Below are positions 11,232-19,801 of a DNA stretch of 20,837 nt, piece after piece. The notes beneath the pieces are model-generated. The model saw nothing but the letters and a program-made list of their open reading frames with translations. It ran no database searches and had not been told where the DNA came from. Made by a program: the position numbers and the translations under genes. Each line of letters opens with the position of its first letter. Position 1 is the first letter of the stretch. The stretch is from Bigelowiella natans CCMP2755 (lineage: Eukaryota > Cercozoa > Chlorarachniophyceae): assembly GCA_000320545.1 (NCBI GenBank), contig ADNK01000458.1:1-20837 (forward strand). Reading direction: 5' to 3'.

Positions 11232-12674
11232 TATATGTCTTTTGTCTTATGTCTAGATATATATCGATAAATATATCAATAATATGTACTTAATATATAA
11301 TATAGATGTGTGCGTGCGTGTGTGTGCGTGCGTGTGTGTGTGTGTGTGTGTGTATAAAACATCGATTGCCACAACACTCCAACAGCAACACTAACTAATT
11401 GTGCCTACTGCTATCGTCGTCATTCTTCCCCTCGTCCGTCGTTTGTCGTTGTTGTTCACCAGCGCTCCCCTCGCTCGACCGCCCCAATGGCGACATCACC
11501 GCAATCCAAGAGCGCGGCTAAGACCGTATCAAAAGCCAGCAAGATGGGCAAGTTCTTACAGATGCTCAAGAAAGGTCCAAAGACGGCACATAACGACGCA
11601 TCATCATCTTCGGACAGAAGTCCGTCCCCGCAAATCGCCGCGAATACTAACAGCAGGACCATCGCGACTACTTCGAGAAGCAGCCGTGCGCAACCCGTCA
11701 CACCTAGTAAATTCAACTTCCACCCAAATCATAGTAGCAGCAGCAGCAACAGCCCTGCTGTACTACAAGCTACGGTGCGGCAGGGAAGAAGGCGAATGTC
11801 AAACTTGAAGGTGAATCACAAGAGAGATTCTTGGTCGCCATCTCAAGCAGGGAGGGTAACAAATAATAATATCACCAATACTACTACTACCACTACTACT
11901 ACTACTACTACTTGGGCCAACAACAACAACAACAACAACAACTCTTCGTCTTCTTCTACTACTACTACGACTCTTACTGGCTGCTACTAAGCTACTGCTT
12001 TGCTACTACTGCTGCTGCTATTTCACTGATTGATTGATTGATTCAGGGTCCTCAGAAGAAGAAGCTGGAGCTAGTGGCAAAGAACAAGTTCCAATATAGC
12101 GGAAAGGACCGTCATCTGTTGCTCAATAGCGAGGCTCCCATCTCCCCTCTAGCGCGTAAGGGAATGCATGTTCCATCCTCCCCCCCACTTGCCTTCGTTG
12201 CTAATGCTACGTGCCTGATCATCATGCTCGATGGTACTTACTTCAGGCCGAAGACACCTCAAGGTCTCCGACAGTAAGGTGGTATTCATCAGCACCCCCA
12301 ACACATTTCTCTACTATTACTACACCTACTACTACTACTACTACTACTACTACTCCTACTACTACAAAATGATTTCCTATCATCCCTCCCTCCCTTTCCC
12401 TCCCCTCCCTACACAACGATCGATCGATCGGCGATGACGACGACGACGACGACGGGGTCAAGATGATGTTTCTGTTTTTTTATTTTATTATATTTTGTTT
12501 TGCTTTTAATCTTTTCCAGAAAGCAAGCAAAGTACAATTCGAAGATTCCGCACGCGTTTCCCCTGCCCTCAAAATCAACGTCTCTAGAGGTGTTGTTGTT
12601 GTTGCAGCATAGGCCGTCCGAATAACGAACGCGTCATTTACATCGTATACACACACACACAAACATACATATGT

Positions 12675-12750
<76 letters not shown>

Positions 12751-13447
12751 ATCAAAACAAAACCATCACCATCTGTAACTACTTATTCTCTGCTTACCAA
12801 GTGCATTTGGAACGGAATGTATCTTCGTATTAAGCAGCTCGGACAAACGCTGTTCAATAAGCACATCGCCGCAGCAGCAGCACAGCACCATATCTGAGAG
12901 GAATGAGACAAACACAGTTGTTGTTGTTGTTGTTGTTGTCGTTGTCGTCGTCGTCGTCGTCGCAGATGCTGAGGATAAGCTTCGACGTATTACTGTCGCA
13001 GGAGGAAGGGCTTCCTTTGTTCGGGTGGGGCTATTGTTTCGCAAGAGAAGAGAGTGAGAGAGAGAGCGGATCGATCATTTCATCGTCTTGACTTATTCAA
13101 TATATCCGTTGTTTCAGGATGAGAAGGAGACTCCCGTCCGCTGTGAGTCTCCATCCGTTAAAATGATGAGACGCCTGGTAATAATGTGTGATTTCAGATC
13201 GATCATCCTAGTGACATAATTCACTCTCATTTTTTTAACTGCTTTATAATGTTGTTGCGTGCATCATAATTTCAGCATATCGGCACCGAAAAACCATCGC
13301 CCAGCAGCAACAGCAGCAGCCGCCGCCAAAGACCATTAACGCCGAGGTAAGCGCATGGGTATTCCCAATAAATTGATCGAAACAAAATGTTGAAACAATG
13401 GTGTTGCCGCAGCTCTCTCAGATGAGGAACTAGAGGAAGACGACTAA
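7212..13447 (+). CDS. Gene D: Ser/Thr protein kinase, CAMK/SNF1-related type
   Basis: Exons: 7212-7340, 7488-7570, 7831-7895, 8245-8284, 8438-8518, 8711-8762, 8886-8953, 9240-9294, 9463-9524, 9651-9701, 9853-9925, 10258-10339, 10603-10727, 10894-10923, 11077-11169, 11463-11855, 12047-12155, 12247-12278, 12520-12589, 12966-13024, 13118-13142, optional 13276-13346, last from 13413. The kinase domain is complete: glycine loop G20-E-G22-V-I-G25, ATP-binding K47 (VAIKF), helix-C E66, H140-R-D142 with K144 and N147, D160-F-G, activation segment MRTLCGTKYYLAPEIV, then DIWSVGVILFTM, LPFDH and a closing IMQHPWI. It should phosphorylate protein Ser/Thr. The roughly 320-residue tail has no known domain and is rich in Ser, Asn and basic residues. 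The start is ATG 7212 with context GACCATGG. Exon 10258-10339 uses a weak donor (GTCAGT). The 3' end is ambiguous: 622 aa ending LSQMRN, or 603 aa ending DEELEEDD. Confidence 0.88.
7583..7826. repeat. (TA)n, (GT)n and (TTC)n in kinase intron 2
   Basis: TA at 7583-7622, a GT/GC tract near 7723-7746, and TTC from about 7784 to 7826. The TTC tract runs to within a few bases of the acceptor at 7830, so it forms the polypyrimidine tract. Confidence 0.9.
7944..8028. repeat. Compound (CT)n-(CA)n-(GA)n
   Basis: CT at 7944-7985, then CA, then GA to 8028, in the third intron of the kinase. The CT and GA arms are complementary and could fold into a long hairpin in the transcript. Confidence 0.9.
8843..9098. 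repeat. Two (TA)n tracts around the DFG exon
   Basis: TA at about 8843-8874 and about 9064-9098 lie in the introns on either side of exon 8886-8953, which encodes the DFG motif. Confidence 0.9.
9393..9563. repeat. (CT)n before and (GA)n after a kinase exon
   Basis: CT at 9393-9427 precedes the acceptor of exon 9463-9524, and a GA tract to about 9563 follows its donor. This gives a pyrimidine tract upstream and a purine tract downstream of the same exon. Confidence 0.88.
10091..10420. repeat. (TA)n and (CT)n in kinase introns
   Basis: TA at about 10091-10118 and CT at about 10389-10420 lie in the introns before and after exon 10258-10339. Confidence 0.88.
11194..11352. repeat. (TA)n and GT/GC repeats in a kinase intron
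   Basis: TA at about 11194-11225 and a GTGC/GT tract at about 11306-11352, between exons 11077-11169 and 11463-11855. Confidence 0.88.
11879..12364. repeat. (ACT)n, (AAC)n and (TAC)n tracts
   Basis: ACT and AAC trinucleotides at about 11879-11970 follow the donor at 11856. Read through, they encode Thr/Asn runs, which I treat as intron. TAC at about 12313-12364 fills the intron after exon 12247-12278. Confidence 0.85.
12679..12746. repeat. Compound (TA)n-(TG)n
   Basis: TA at 12679-12713 then TG to 12746, in the intron between exons 12520-12589 and 12966-13024 of the kinase. Confidence 0.9.
12918..12964. repeat. (GTT)n-(GTC)n at a kinase acceptor
   Basis: The trinucleotide tract continues without interruption into the acceptor AG at 12964-12965. 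The splice site is therefore built directly on the repeat. Confidence 0.9.
13276..13346 (+). other. Gene D, optional poly-Gln exon
   Basis: This 71-nt block has a strong acceptor (ATTTCAG) and a strong donor (GAG|GTAAGC). Entered from the GTGAGT donor after 13142 it encodes six glutamines followed by prolines, and forces the last exon into a frame stopping at 13433. If it is skipped, exon 13118-13142 joins 13413 in a frame giving a short acidic tail that stops at 13447. Both routes keep phase. A third route uses the GTAATA donor after 13177 and ends after a different Ser/Arg-rich sequence. Confidence 0.5.
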
Positions 13448-14608
13448 TTGCTGACGACAACACATCGGAAAGATCGCTGTTAATCGTTGAAAACATCTAG
13501 ATATCGAAAGTCCCCATGAATGTAATAAACATCGCACAACGCATTCGTTTTGTGGCACCCACTGTGACCTTCGATCATGATCGTAGATTCGTAGATTATG
13601 CATGTATTTCGCAATCTAAAACTCAAAAATAAAAGGCTGATATACCGCAGAACAGTCAGCAGCTCCTGCTCTGCTGCTGGGCATGCTAGCATGCGATCTG
13701 CCACGTGCTGATCAAACGGACATGCACGCGTGCACAAAACTACGACACGATGCAATCTGAGCATTCACGATTCGTTATGCGGCGAATTCGCCGCGTGTCC
13801 AGGCCTTGTTAGCTTGGAGGTGCACGCGCTCTACGATGCGCTGCACCCGCACTACATTAGTAGTATGCATGTGCTTTGCGCTGTACATGCAAATGCACGC
13901 GCGAGATGTACGTAATAACAGATGGCTAGATGGATTGCTAGATTGGATGTGTACAATGAAAGCAAAAATCATTATTGCACACAGCATGGATTAGTCACGT
14001 ATGCAATGCTACAATGTGCGGCGGCTACAAAGCTAGCTAGCTAGACAGCGCTAGAGCTGTGTGGCTGTCTAGCTGTGTTAATTATTTTCTGCGATGCCGT
14101 GACTTCGATCATGTTATTTGCGAATGCGTTCAGCGTTATATATATGTCTGTTGATCCGTCCGCGACGTGCCGCAAGCGCAAGCCAACGCGTTTGCATGTG
14201 TTCCTTGCTAGCTTGCTAGCTTGGTCAGTTTCTCGGCGCGGTGTCATCGTTCCTGTCAAAATAACTGTCGTCAATTGTTCGCTGCGTAAATTTGGACTGG
14301 CACATGCTAGCATCGCATGCAGCAGATATACATATGATCCATGTCTTTCACAATTTGGCACTTGGTGATGTGGCATCAGTTTCTTGCATCTGCACATGTA
14401 TATAAATATAGATATGACCCTTGTTACTTGTTACCCACAACCGTGATTTGTTACGTACAGATTTTTTTTAATTTTTAGTGCATCATTTGTCATATCATTG
14501 CTTACACATATAACATGCTTTCTGTGACACTACTGACAACAACGTGGCTTCAGGAGACTTAGAAATACACATTAACCAGAAATAAGGCCCCTGGTAACGT
14601 ATTGGCAT
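13448..14608. other. Convergent intergenic spacer 2
   Basis: This stretch lies between the 3' ends of gene D (+) and gene G (-). A TGTAATAAAC at 13521-13530 could belong to the kinase polyadenylation signal. There is no microsatellite. Palindromic words are frequent: GCATGCTAGCATGC (13681-13694), a perfect 16-bp palindrome (13779-13794), GCTAGCTAGCTAG (14032-14044), GCTAGC at 14207, 14215 and 14306, and GCATGC at 14315. Short frames here overlap on both strands without splice logic or family signature. Confidence 0.6.
13779..13794. repeat. 16-bp perfect palindrome
   Basis: GCGGCGAATTCGCCGC equals its own reverse complement. It lies in convergent spacer 2 and could bind a dimeric protein or be chance. 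Confidence 0.9.
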
Positions 14609-17270
14609 TTAAAGGGACGTTCCTTGGGGAGTAGACCCATGAGATCTCTTCTTTCCAATTTCTGCTACAGAACTGCTACCAAGGCCTTTGAATTCATTAG
14701 TACTCACGACAGAAGTGGACGACAATGATGCTGATTTCTCTGCTGCTGGAAATTTGTTTTGCTCAGTGCGAGCTGTCTTTCCGCTTCTCCGATTTCGTTG
14801 TTTTTTTTCCCCCTCTTTGCTGGTCTGCCTTACTTGGCTTGGAGGGTTCGTTGTTCCCTTTGTCGTCGCTGTCGTTTCGGGTTCCTGCAGATCGTTCTCT
14901 CCGTAACACGTCCGAAGCAACCCCCCCCCCCCCAAGCATTGGAACCTATTTTTCCAAAACAAAAACATGCAAATTCAAAGGTGAACGAATAAACCCTGTT
15001 TCGATCAGCAGAAGTAGCACCACCTTTCCATCTGCGATAGGAAGTCTTTCAGCCCTTCTTGGGATGCCTGCAGTTGCACATTAAAAAAACATCATACAAT
15101 CGATTGTTCGTAAGAAAAGCATACAGCCGACGACACAAGCGAAGTGCCCGTATGTCTGCTCTGCAACTCGTAGCTGCTGTGACGGACTTGCATTAAGTAG
15201 TATTCTTTCGAGGTGTCGGCTGGAATGTGCCAAGGCTGCTATTAGTTATTTTGGCGGCATTAAGTAATACCTCCATCGTCTTTCTCACCGCTGATACACC
15301 CACAGTAACTCTGTGATAGGTAATAAAAGACACAGAAGAAGGAGGAGGCTGAGATGTGAATCATGACGACTCAAGCCCTAGGGCCACGCGTCACTATGCA
15401 AAAGTTCAATGTGGCGAAAGCATATAGCTGCTCTTTCGTTCCGAGGGTGGGTTGGATAGGGAATCCCTACCCTTCTGAGACTCCTCGCCCGGCATAACAA
15501 AAGGCTTGCTTCACCGATTTCGTCACGGGATGACTTGCAACTTTCTCCGCGGAATCCAGTACTGTACCGAAGGGCGGGATAATGTTGTGATTAGTCAACG
15601 CCAACTAATAGAAACACCGATACTTCCACCGTCGAGATCGCTATTATTGTTGACTGTTAGTATTGCTATCATTATTACTCTTGTCCAGTGTTCTTGCCCC
15701 TCTGTTTACCCATTTCGGTATACCACGCCCCCCCGTTAGCCTCTGGCATAGATCGTTCGAAAAATCGTTGCAATTGTTCCTTAAGGGAGATGGGGATTGG
15801 GAAGAGGTGTGAGAATTTAGAAAGTTGCCAGAGTCATATTGTACACCAATGAAGACTACAGTAATTTTTATATCGTTTCAGGTCTCACATATCTTTGCGA
15901 TTAAAAAATTCTTCTTCCAATCTCAAACACACCTACAACCAACACTTACTTTAACATGTTGTAGGCAGAACCCTGATAACGGTCAGATTGAGCCATTTTC
16001 TCGATGAGGTCTTTCACCTGCATATAGCGGTGTTGCGAAAAGTAGCTGAGGTAAGGTGCATATCATGGTGAAGGGTAGTCGATGATGATGAGAAGTATTC
16101 TTTCTTATAACGAGAGAATCTCTTCTTGTTTGGGAACGTGGTGATATTCTGTTCTCCTGTCATCGTTTTAGAGGCAATTGCATGGTTGGAATGGCTCATT
16201 TAGAGTCTATTTCCTATCATCTGCTCAGAATCTTGTTTCTAGTTTAATCTACCAGTTTTGGCGAGAGCTTAGTGGATCCAATCTCGACTGACATTCGGAA
16301 CTTATACTGCATTGGGCAGCATCGTCTTGGACGGCATGCCTGTTAGTAGCGTAGTAGGCAACGTACGATATGACAGTTAATAGATTAGGAAATCCTGAAA
16401 GGCACCGCATCAATATTGCGCTGGATTTCATAGTAAAAACTATAACATCAACAATGTGCATCGATATACTACTTTTCTCTGCTGTCAAAAGGTCATCGAT
16501 ATCATCATCAACACCATCATCATCGAGACCTGTATAGCGCGGATATGGTCGGCTGAGCTCCCGAATGACCACTCCCTACCATGGACCTGTCACGAAAGTT
16601 ATAATTCATCGTCAGGAGTCAGTTGAGCATGATTTGTGGCGATGAGACAAACATCAACCTGCACTCCTGAATGGAACGCACCAGTGCCGACCATCAACGC
16701 CCAATCGTTCACATTTGTTACGTGCCTAGACGTTAAAATTGCAATGGGTTATTTGAGAATACTATCTCCGTTGAGGAGTGCATTACTTTTTCTTGTCGTC
16801 CTCTGGATTGAGATCGTACACGTTGAGGACTACCGTCTGTTGGCACAAGAAACATAACTCAAACCATGACGCGTTTGTCAAAACACATCCTCAAACGTTC
16901 ATACACAGGTGGAAACCTTCGAGGGCTTGCTCGCGTTAGGGCCATCCTCCCAACTATCAATTCCTTCGTCAGCATTCAAAGACGGAGATGAAGGACTATC
17001 TAACTCAAAATCATCAGGAGCTTTAAGCCCTGAGTATGAAGGCGAGGGACAGGGGGGGAGAGGCGTAGATCCTCCTCTCTTGGAAAAATTTGTTCTCGAG
17101 GTTCTAAATGGGCCCTTGGTGTGAAATCTATCGGCGCTAACGGCTGCTGAGGGGCCGTTAATGCCACGCTCTACAACATTGAAAGGAGCTCTGTTGTCTC
17201 TTTTCCCCTCCTTCCTTCTACTGCTGGATTTCTCACGAATTTCACTACTGCCTTCCCAATCTGAACTCAT
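14609..17270 (-). CDS. Gene G: PPPDE (DeSI-like) thiol peptidase
   Basis: Eleven exons on the minus strand: 16905-17270, 16787-16836, 16659-16725, 16530-16586, 16253-16339, 15950-16017, 15679-15779, 15471-15561, 15271-15310, 15024-15067, 14609-14945. Total 1308 nt, 435 aa, all phases consistent. The PPPDE domain spans about residues 123-262: VVLNVYDLNP, then GAFHSGVQVHGREWSFG with catalytic His157, CPMQYKFRMSVEIGSTKL, GSAYNMLKNNCNDFSNDLC with catalytic Cys235, and IPKWVNRGA. The family removes ubiquitin or SUMO from proteins; which one cannot be told here. It is flanked by a 122-residue Ser/Pro-rich N-terminal region and a tail of about 170 residues that is basic and Ser/Thr-rich. ATG 17270 begins MSSDWEG; a longer upstream frame runs through a GT repeat and is less likely. 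Introns are short (61-235 nt) and free of microsatellites. The last exon contains a run of 13 C (14921-14933) read as glycines. Confidence 0.87.
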
Positions 17271-17749
17271 AGCGAATCTTTCGTGTGTGTGTGTGTGTGT
17301 GTTCACACGAAGGAAAGAAAGGCTGTAGTGTGCAGTCGTGGCTCCCTCCTTCCTAGGATCCTCCTCGCTTCTGTTCGTTCTTCTTCCAGGGGCGGGGCGG
17401 GGCGTTGAGAGGTCAAGGAAGGAAAGGAGGAGGAAGACAAGAAGAAGAATTTGAAACAAAAAAGAGTTCCAATCCAAACAGTGAAAACCTCGGTAAAATA
17501 AAGACTTGTGGGCACAACGAAAGCAACACAATTCCCAATAATTATCCGGGAAACGTCTTAACGTCTAACGGCGACGTAAGAACAACCGCAAAAAACACGA
17601 GAGAAGGAGGGCGAACGAGGACGACAGCAAGAGAACTCGTTCACTGGCACGTACAGAGCATATTTGTGTGCTGCGACTTGTAAAAAACAAGTCGCAGCAT
17701 AAAAACAGCTTCCGTACTTAGTCGCGTCCGTCGCAAAACACGTGTACCA
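17271..17749. promoter_or_regulatory. Divergent promoter region between genes G and E
   Basis: This 479-nt gap separates divergent start codons. From left to right it has a (GT)n tract (about 17284-17301), a GGGGCGGGGCGGGG GC-box-like patch around 17390-17403, purine-rich GGAGGAAG repeats (about 17415-17450) and a perfect hairpin (17669-17699). No exon with valid borders was found. Confidence 0.5.
17669..17699. repeat. Perfect inverted repeat, 13-bp arms, 5-nt loop
   Basis: Arm TGCTGCGACTTGT (17669-17681), loop AAAAA, arm ACAAGTCGCAGCA (17687-17699). It lies 51 bp upstream of the FAM210-like start codon, in a likely promoter or 5' UTR. It could be a transcription factor site, a 5' UTR stem-loop or a mobile-element remnant. 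Confidence 0.85.
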
Positions 17750-18771
17750 ATGGTGATCAGAGCGGCGATGAATGCGGCAGCGTCGCCGTTTCGGTGCGCA
17801 ATTGGGAAGGCGAATCAACGAGAAGCCATATGGCTATCAAGGTCTGGGCTAAGGCAGTCATTGACTTCGGCTACCAACACCTGGATCCCTGCTGCCCTCG
17901 CCCAACGGCGACCTTGTCCACACCTTGCATCACCGTACTCTCTTCGTTTTCGAGGACTCCCTTGCTTTCAAATAAATGCAATGCCCCGACCCCTTTGTAC
18001 ACAATCGTCATCACAATCCGCCAAGGATACAGGAACAGCAGCAGCACGCGAAGTTAAGATAGAAACACGCAAGACTCGGGACGAATCAGATACCAAAGAC
18101 AATAATGCGGAGACGGAGGGGGGGAAATCTCATCTAAGGCAGCTGTGGGATAAATACGGATGGACAGGTAGTAGCAACTTCCCGTGACAGAAGGGATAAA
18201 TCCATGCTGCACTCCTGGATTTTTGTTTTAAAAAATGTACAACCGAGAATTGCCTTCGAATTAATTTTCTTGAAACTCCAATTTGTCACAACGAAGGTTA
18301 TGCAGAGATGCCTCTTTTCTGCCACAATTCACGTTTAATCGAAACTATTCTTCTTTGGTTTTCGAATGGGACACTGTAGAGAATCGATGTATGATTTCTT
18401 GTGATCAGGAATTGGGACGTACGTAGTGATAGACGTTGTTACTCTTGGCGCGTTTTACGTTCTTATACGAAATGGAGTGGACGTCAAAGAATTTCTGAAT
18501 AAGTACTTTTCACGAAGTTAACTTGCAATGGTCCCATGCCCTTAATCCTTTATTCTTCTCAAAATCTCTTCACAGATTAGGTATCTTGGAACTCATGGAA
18601 AACTTCGGAGTACACCAAGAGGTGCTGGATTCTAAAGCATCCCATTTAATTACAGCTTGGGCCTTATACACTTCCGTAGCTCCGATTCGATTTACCCTTA
18701 CTTTTGCACTTACCCCAGTCATCCAGCGGTATTTTGCCTTCAAGAAGGCAAGAGCAGCTAGGAAAAATTAG
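17750..18771 (+). CDS. Gene E: FAM210/DUF1279-family mitochondrial protein
   Basis: Three exons: 17750-18167, 18409-18502, 18576-18771; phases G|GA and AA|A match, giving 235 aa. Residues 1 to about 100 are rich in Ala, Arg and Ser with almost no acidic residues, as expected of a mitochondrial targeting sequence. A charged Lys/Glu/Asp linker follows. The DUF1279 domain begins near residue 130 with LRQLWDKYGWTGIGTYV, continues through a hydrophobic segment (about 141-159) and RNGVDVKEFLNK, and ends with ASHLITAWALYTSVAPIRF and a second hydrophobic stretch reaching VIQRYF. Known family members are mitochondrial membrane proteins of uncertain biochemical function. The basic end KKARAARKN is typical of a membrane flank. 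The donor after 18502 (GTACTT) was chosen because it alone restores the domain and phase. It is transcribed divergently from gene G. Confidence 0.82.
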
Positions 18772-19801
18772 ATATGATGGGGTGATATTGCAGTAAGAGC
18801 TCTGATGCTTATACAGCCTGACCGAGCCACATATTGGTTAGCCGACTAGATATGTGCTAGTAACGATTGCTTCTGCAGCATTCGCATATGGACGCTAGCT
18901 TTAATGCGCAGCACCTAAATAGTAAGCCTTTAGGCCTGTAAACGGGGAGCCCTATCCTATGTCTCTGCAAAATACACATGACTGAATTTCCTCAAGACAC
19001 ACAGGTCCGATCCAGAAGTAATTTGGCAGCCGCGCAATTGCACATGAGATCGATACGTTGCAACTTCTGATCGTGCAAGCCACATACAAGCAAATGCTAT
19101 GTGACACATGCGTTACGATTGATGTCACAATGTGAGGTGATCATGCTAGCATGCTCTAGTGCTCTAGTGCTTGCTGCTCATCAGCAAGCTCTTGCTACCT
19201 TGAGCTATGTATAGTTGTAGACGGATGTATAATGAAAAGTCAATTTTCTTCAATTGACATCCTAACATAGCAATGCAAAGCCGTGGCTATATCTATACAT
19301 GTGTGTGTGTGCGATGCGTGCTCGCTACTGTGCATATCGCATCGATGAGAGGCGTCCGATCCAGATCGATTCTAAGCACTCTAGCACTTCATAACAAGCA
19401 GCAAAGTTGGGCTTTGAAGTGCTAATAATAATGTGCATATGGTAACATAGTAGTGCGACCCACCTAGCCGCGGCGGACGAAGTGAGTGAAATTACAAATT
19501 CTTATTGTACGTACACATGTGGTCGGTTGCAACAGCGGCTCGTGCTCTTGCATAATGATTGCATATCCCAATAAGCTCCAATGATGTTTCTTGTTGGACA
19601 AAACAATTTAGTGCTATGCGGTTACGCAATAAAAACACACTGCTGTCTGCAAAAAAGGCGCTTTGCTGATGTATAAGGAGGCGTTGATACATTCCCTGTT
19701 TCGACTCAACCTTTTATTCGGTCCCCAGGCAATTGGGATTAGGTTTTCTGCCAACAGTAGACAAAATATGCACCGAAATTGTGCATGCAACTGATTCTTC
19801 A
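18772..19801. other. Convergent intergenic spacer 3
   Basis: This stretch lies between the 3' ends of gene E (+) and gene F (-). No exon was found. It contains GCTAGC (18894-18899, 19145-19150) and GCATGC (19149-19154) within a CATGCTAGCATG palindrome, repeated GCTCTAGT units (about 19154-19170), and only one short GT tract near 19300. The minus-strand frame over 19614-19889 overlaps the end of gene F in another frame; see findings. Confidence 0.55.

Noticed and set aside
14688-15084. Plus-strand ORFs of 72-119 aa opposite the end of gene G
   Set aside because: They are antisense shadows of the last two exons of gene G and show no domain.
15185-15240. Possible minus-strand exon RHLERILL in gene G
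   Set aside because: It needs entry phase 2, while exon 15271-15310 ends in phase 0 and joins exon 15024-15067 directly.
16249-16572. Minus-strand frame with an acidic GLDDDGVDDDIDDLL stretch
   Set aside because: It begins exactly at the GT donor of PPPDE exon 16530-16586 and lies in the intron. The PPPDE domain is continuous only when this segment is removed, and no donor from it restores phase.
6700-19715. Shared 13-mer GTTTCGACTCAAC near 6707 and 19698
   Set aside because: A few 13-base matches are expected by chance in a 20-kb window, and the flanks are unrelated.
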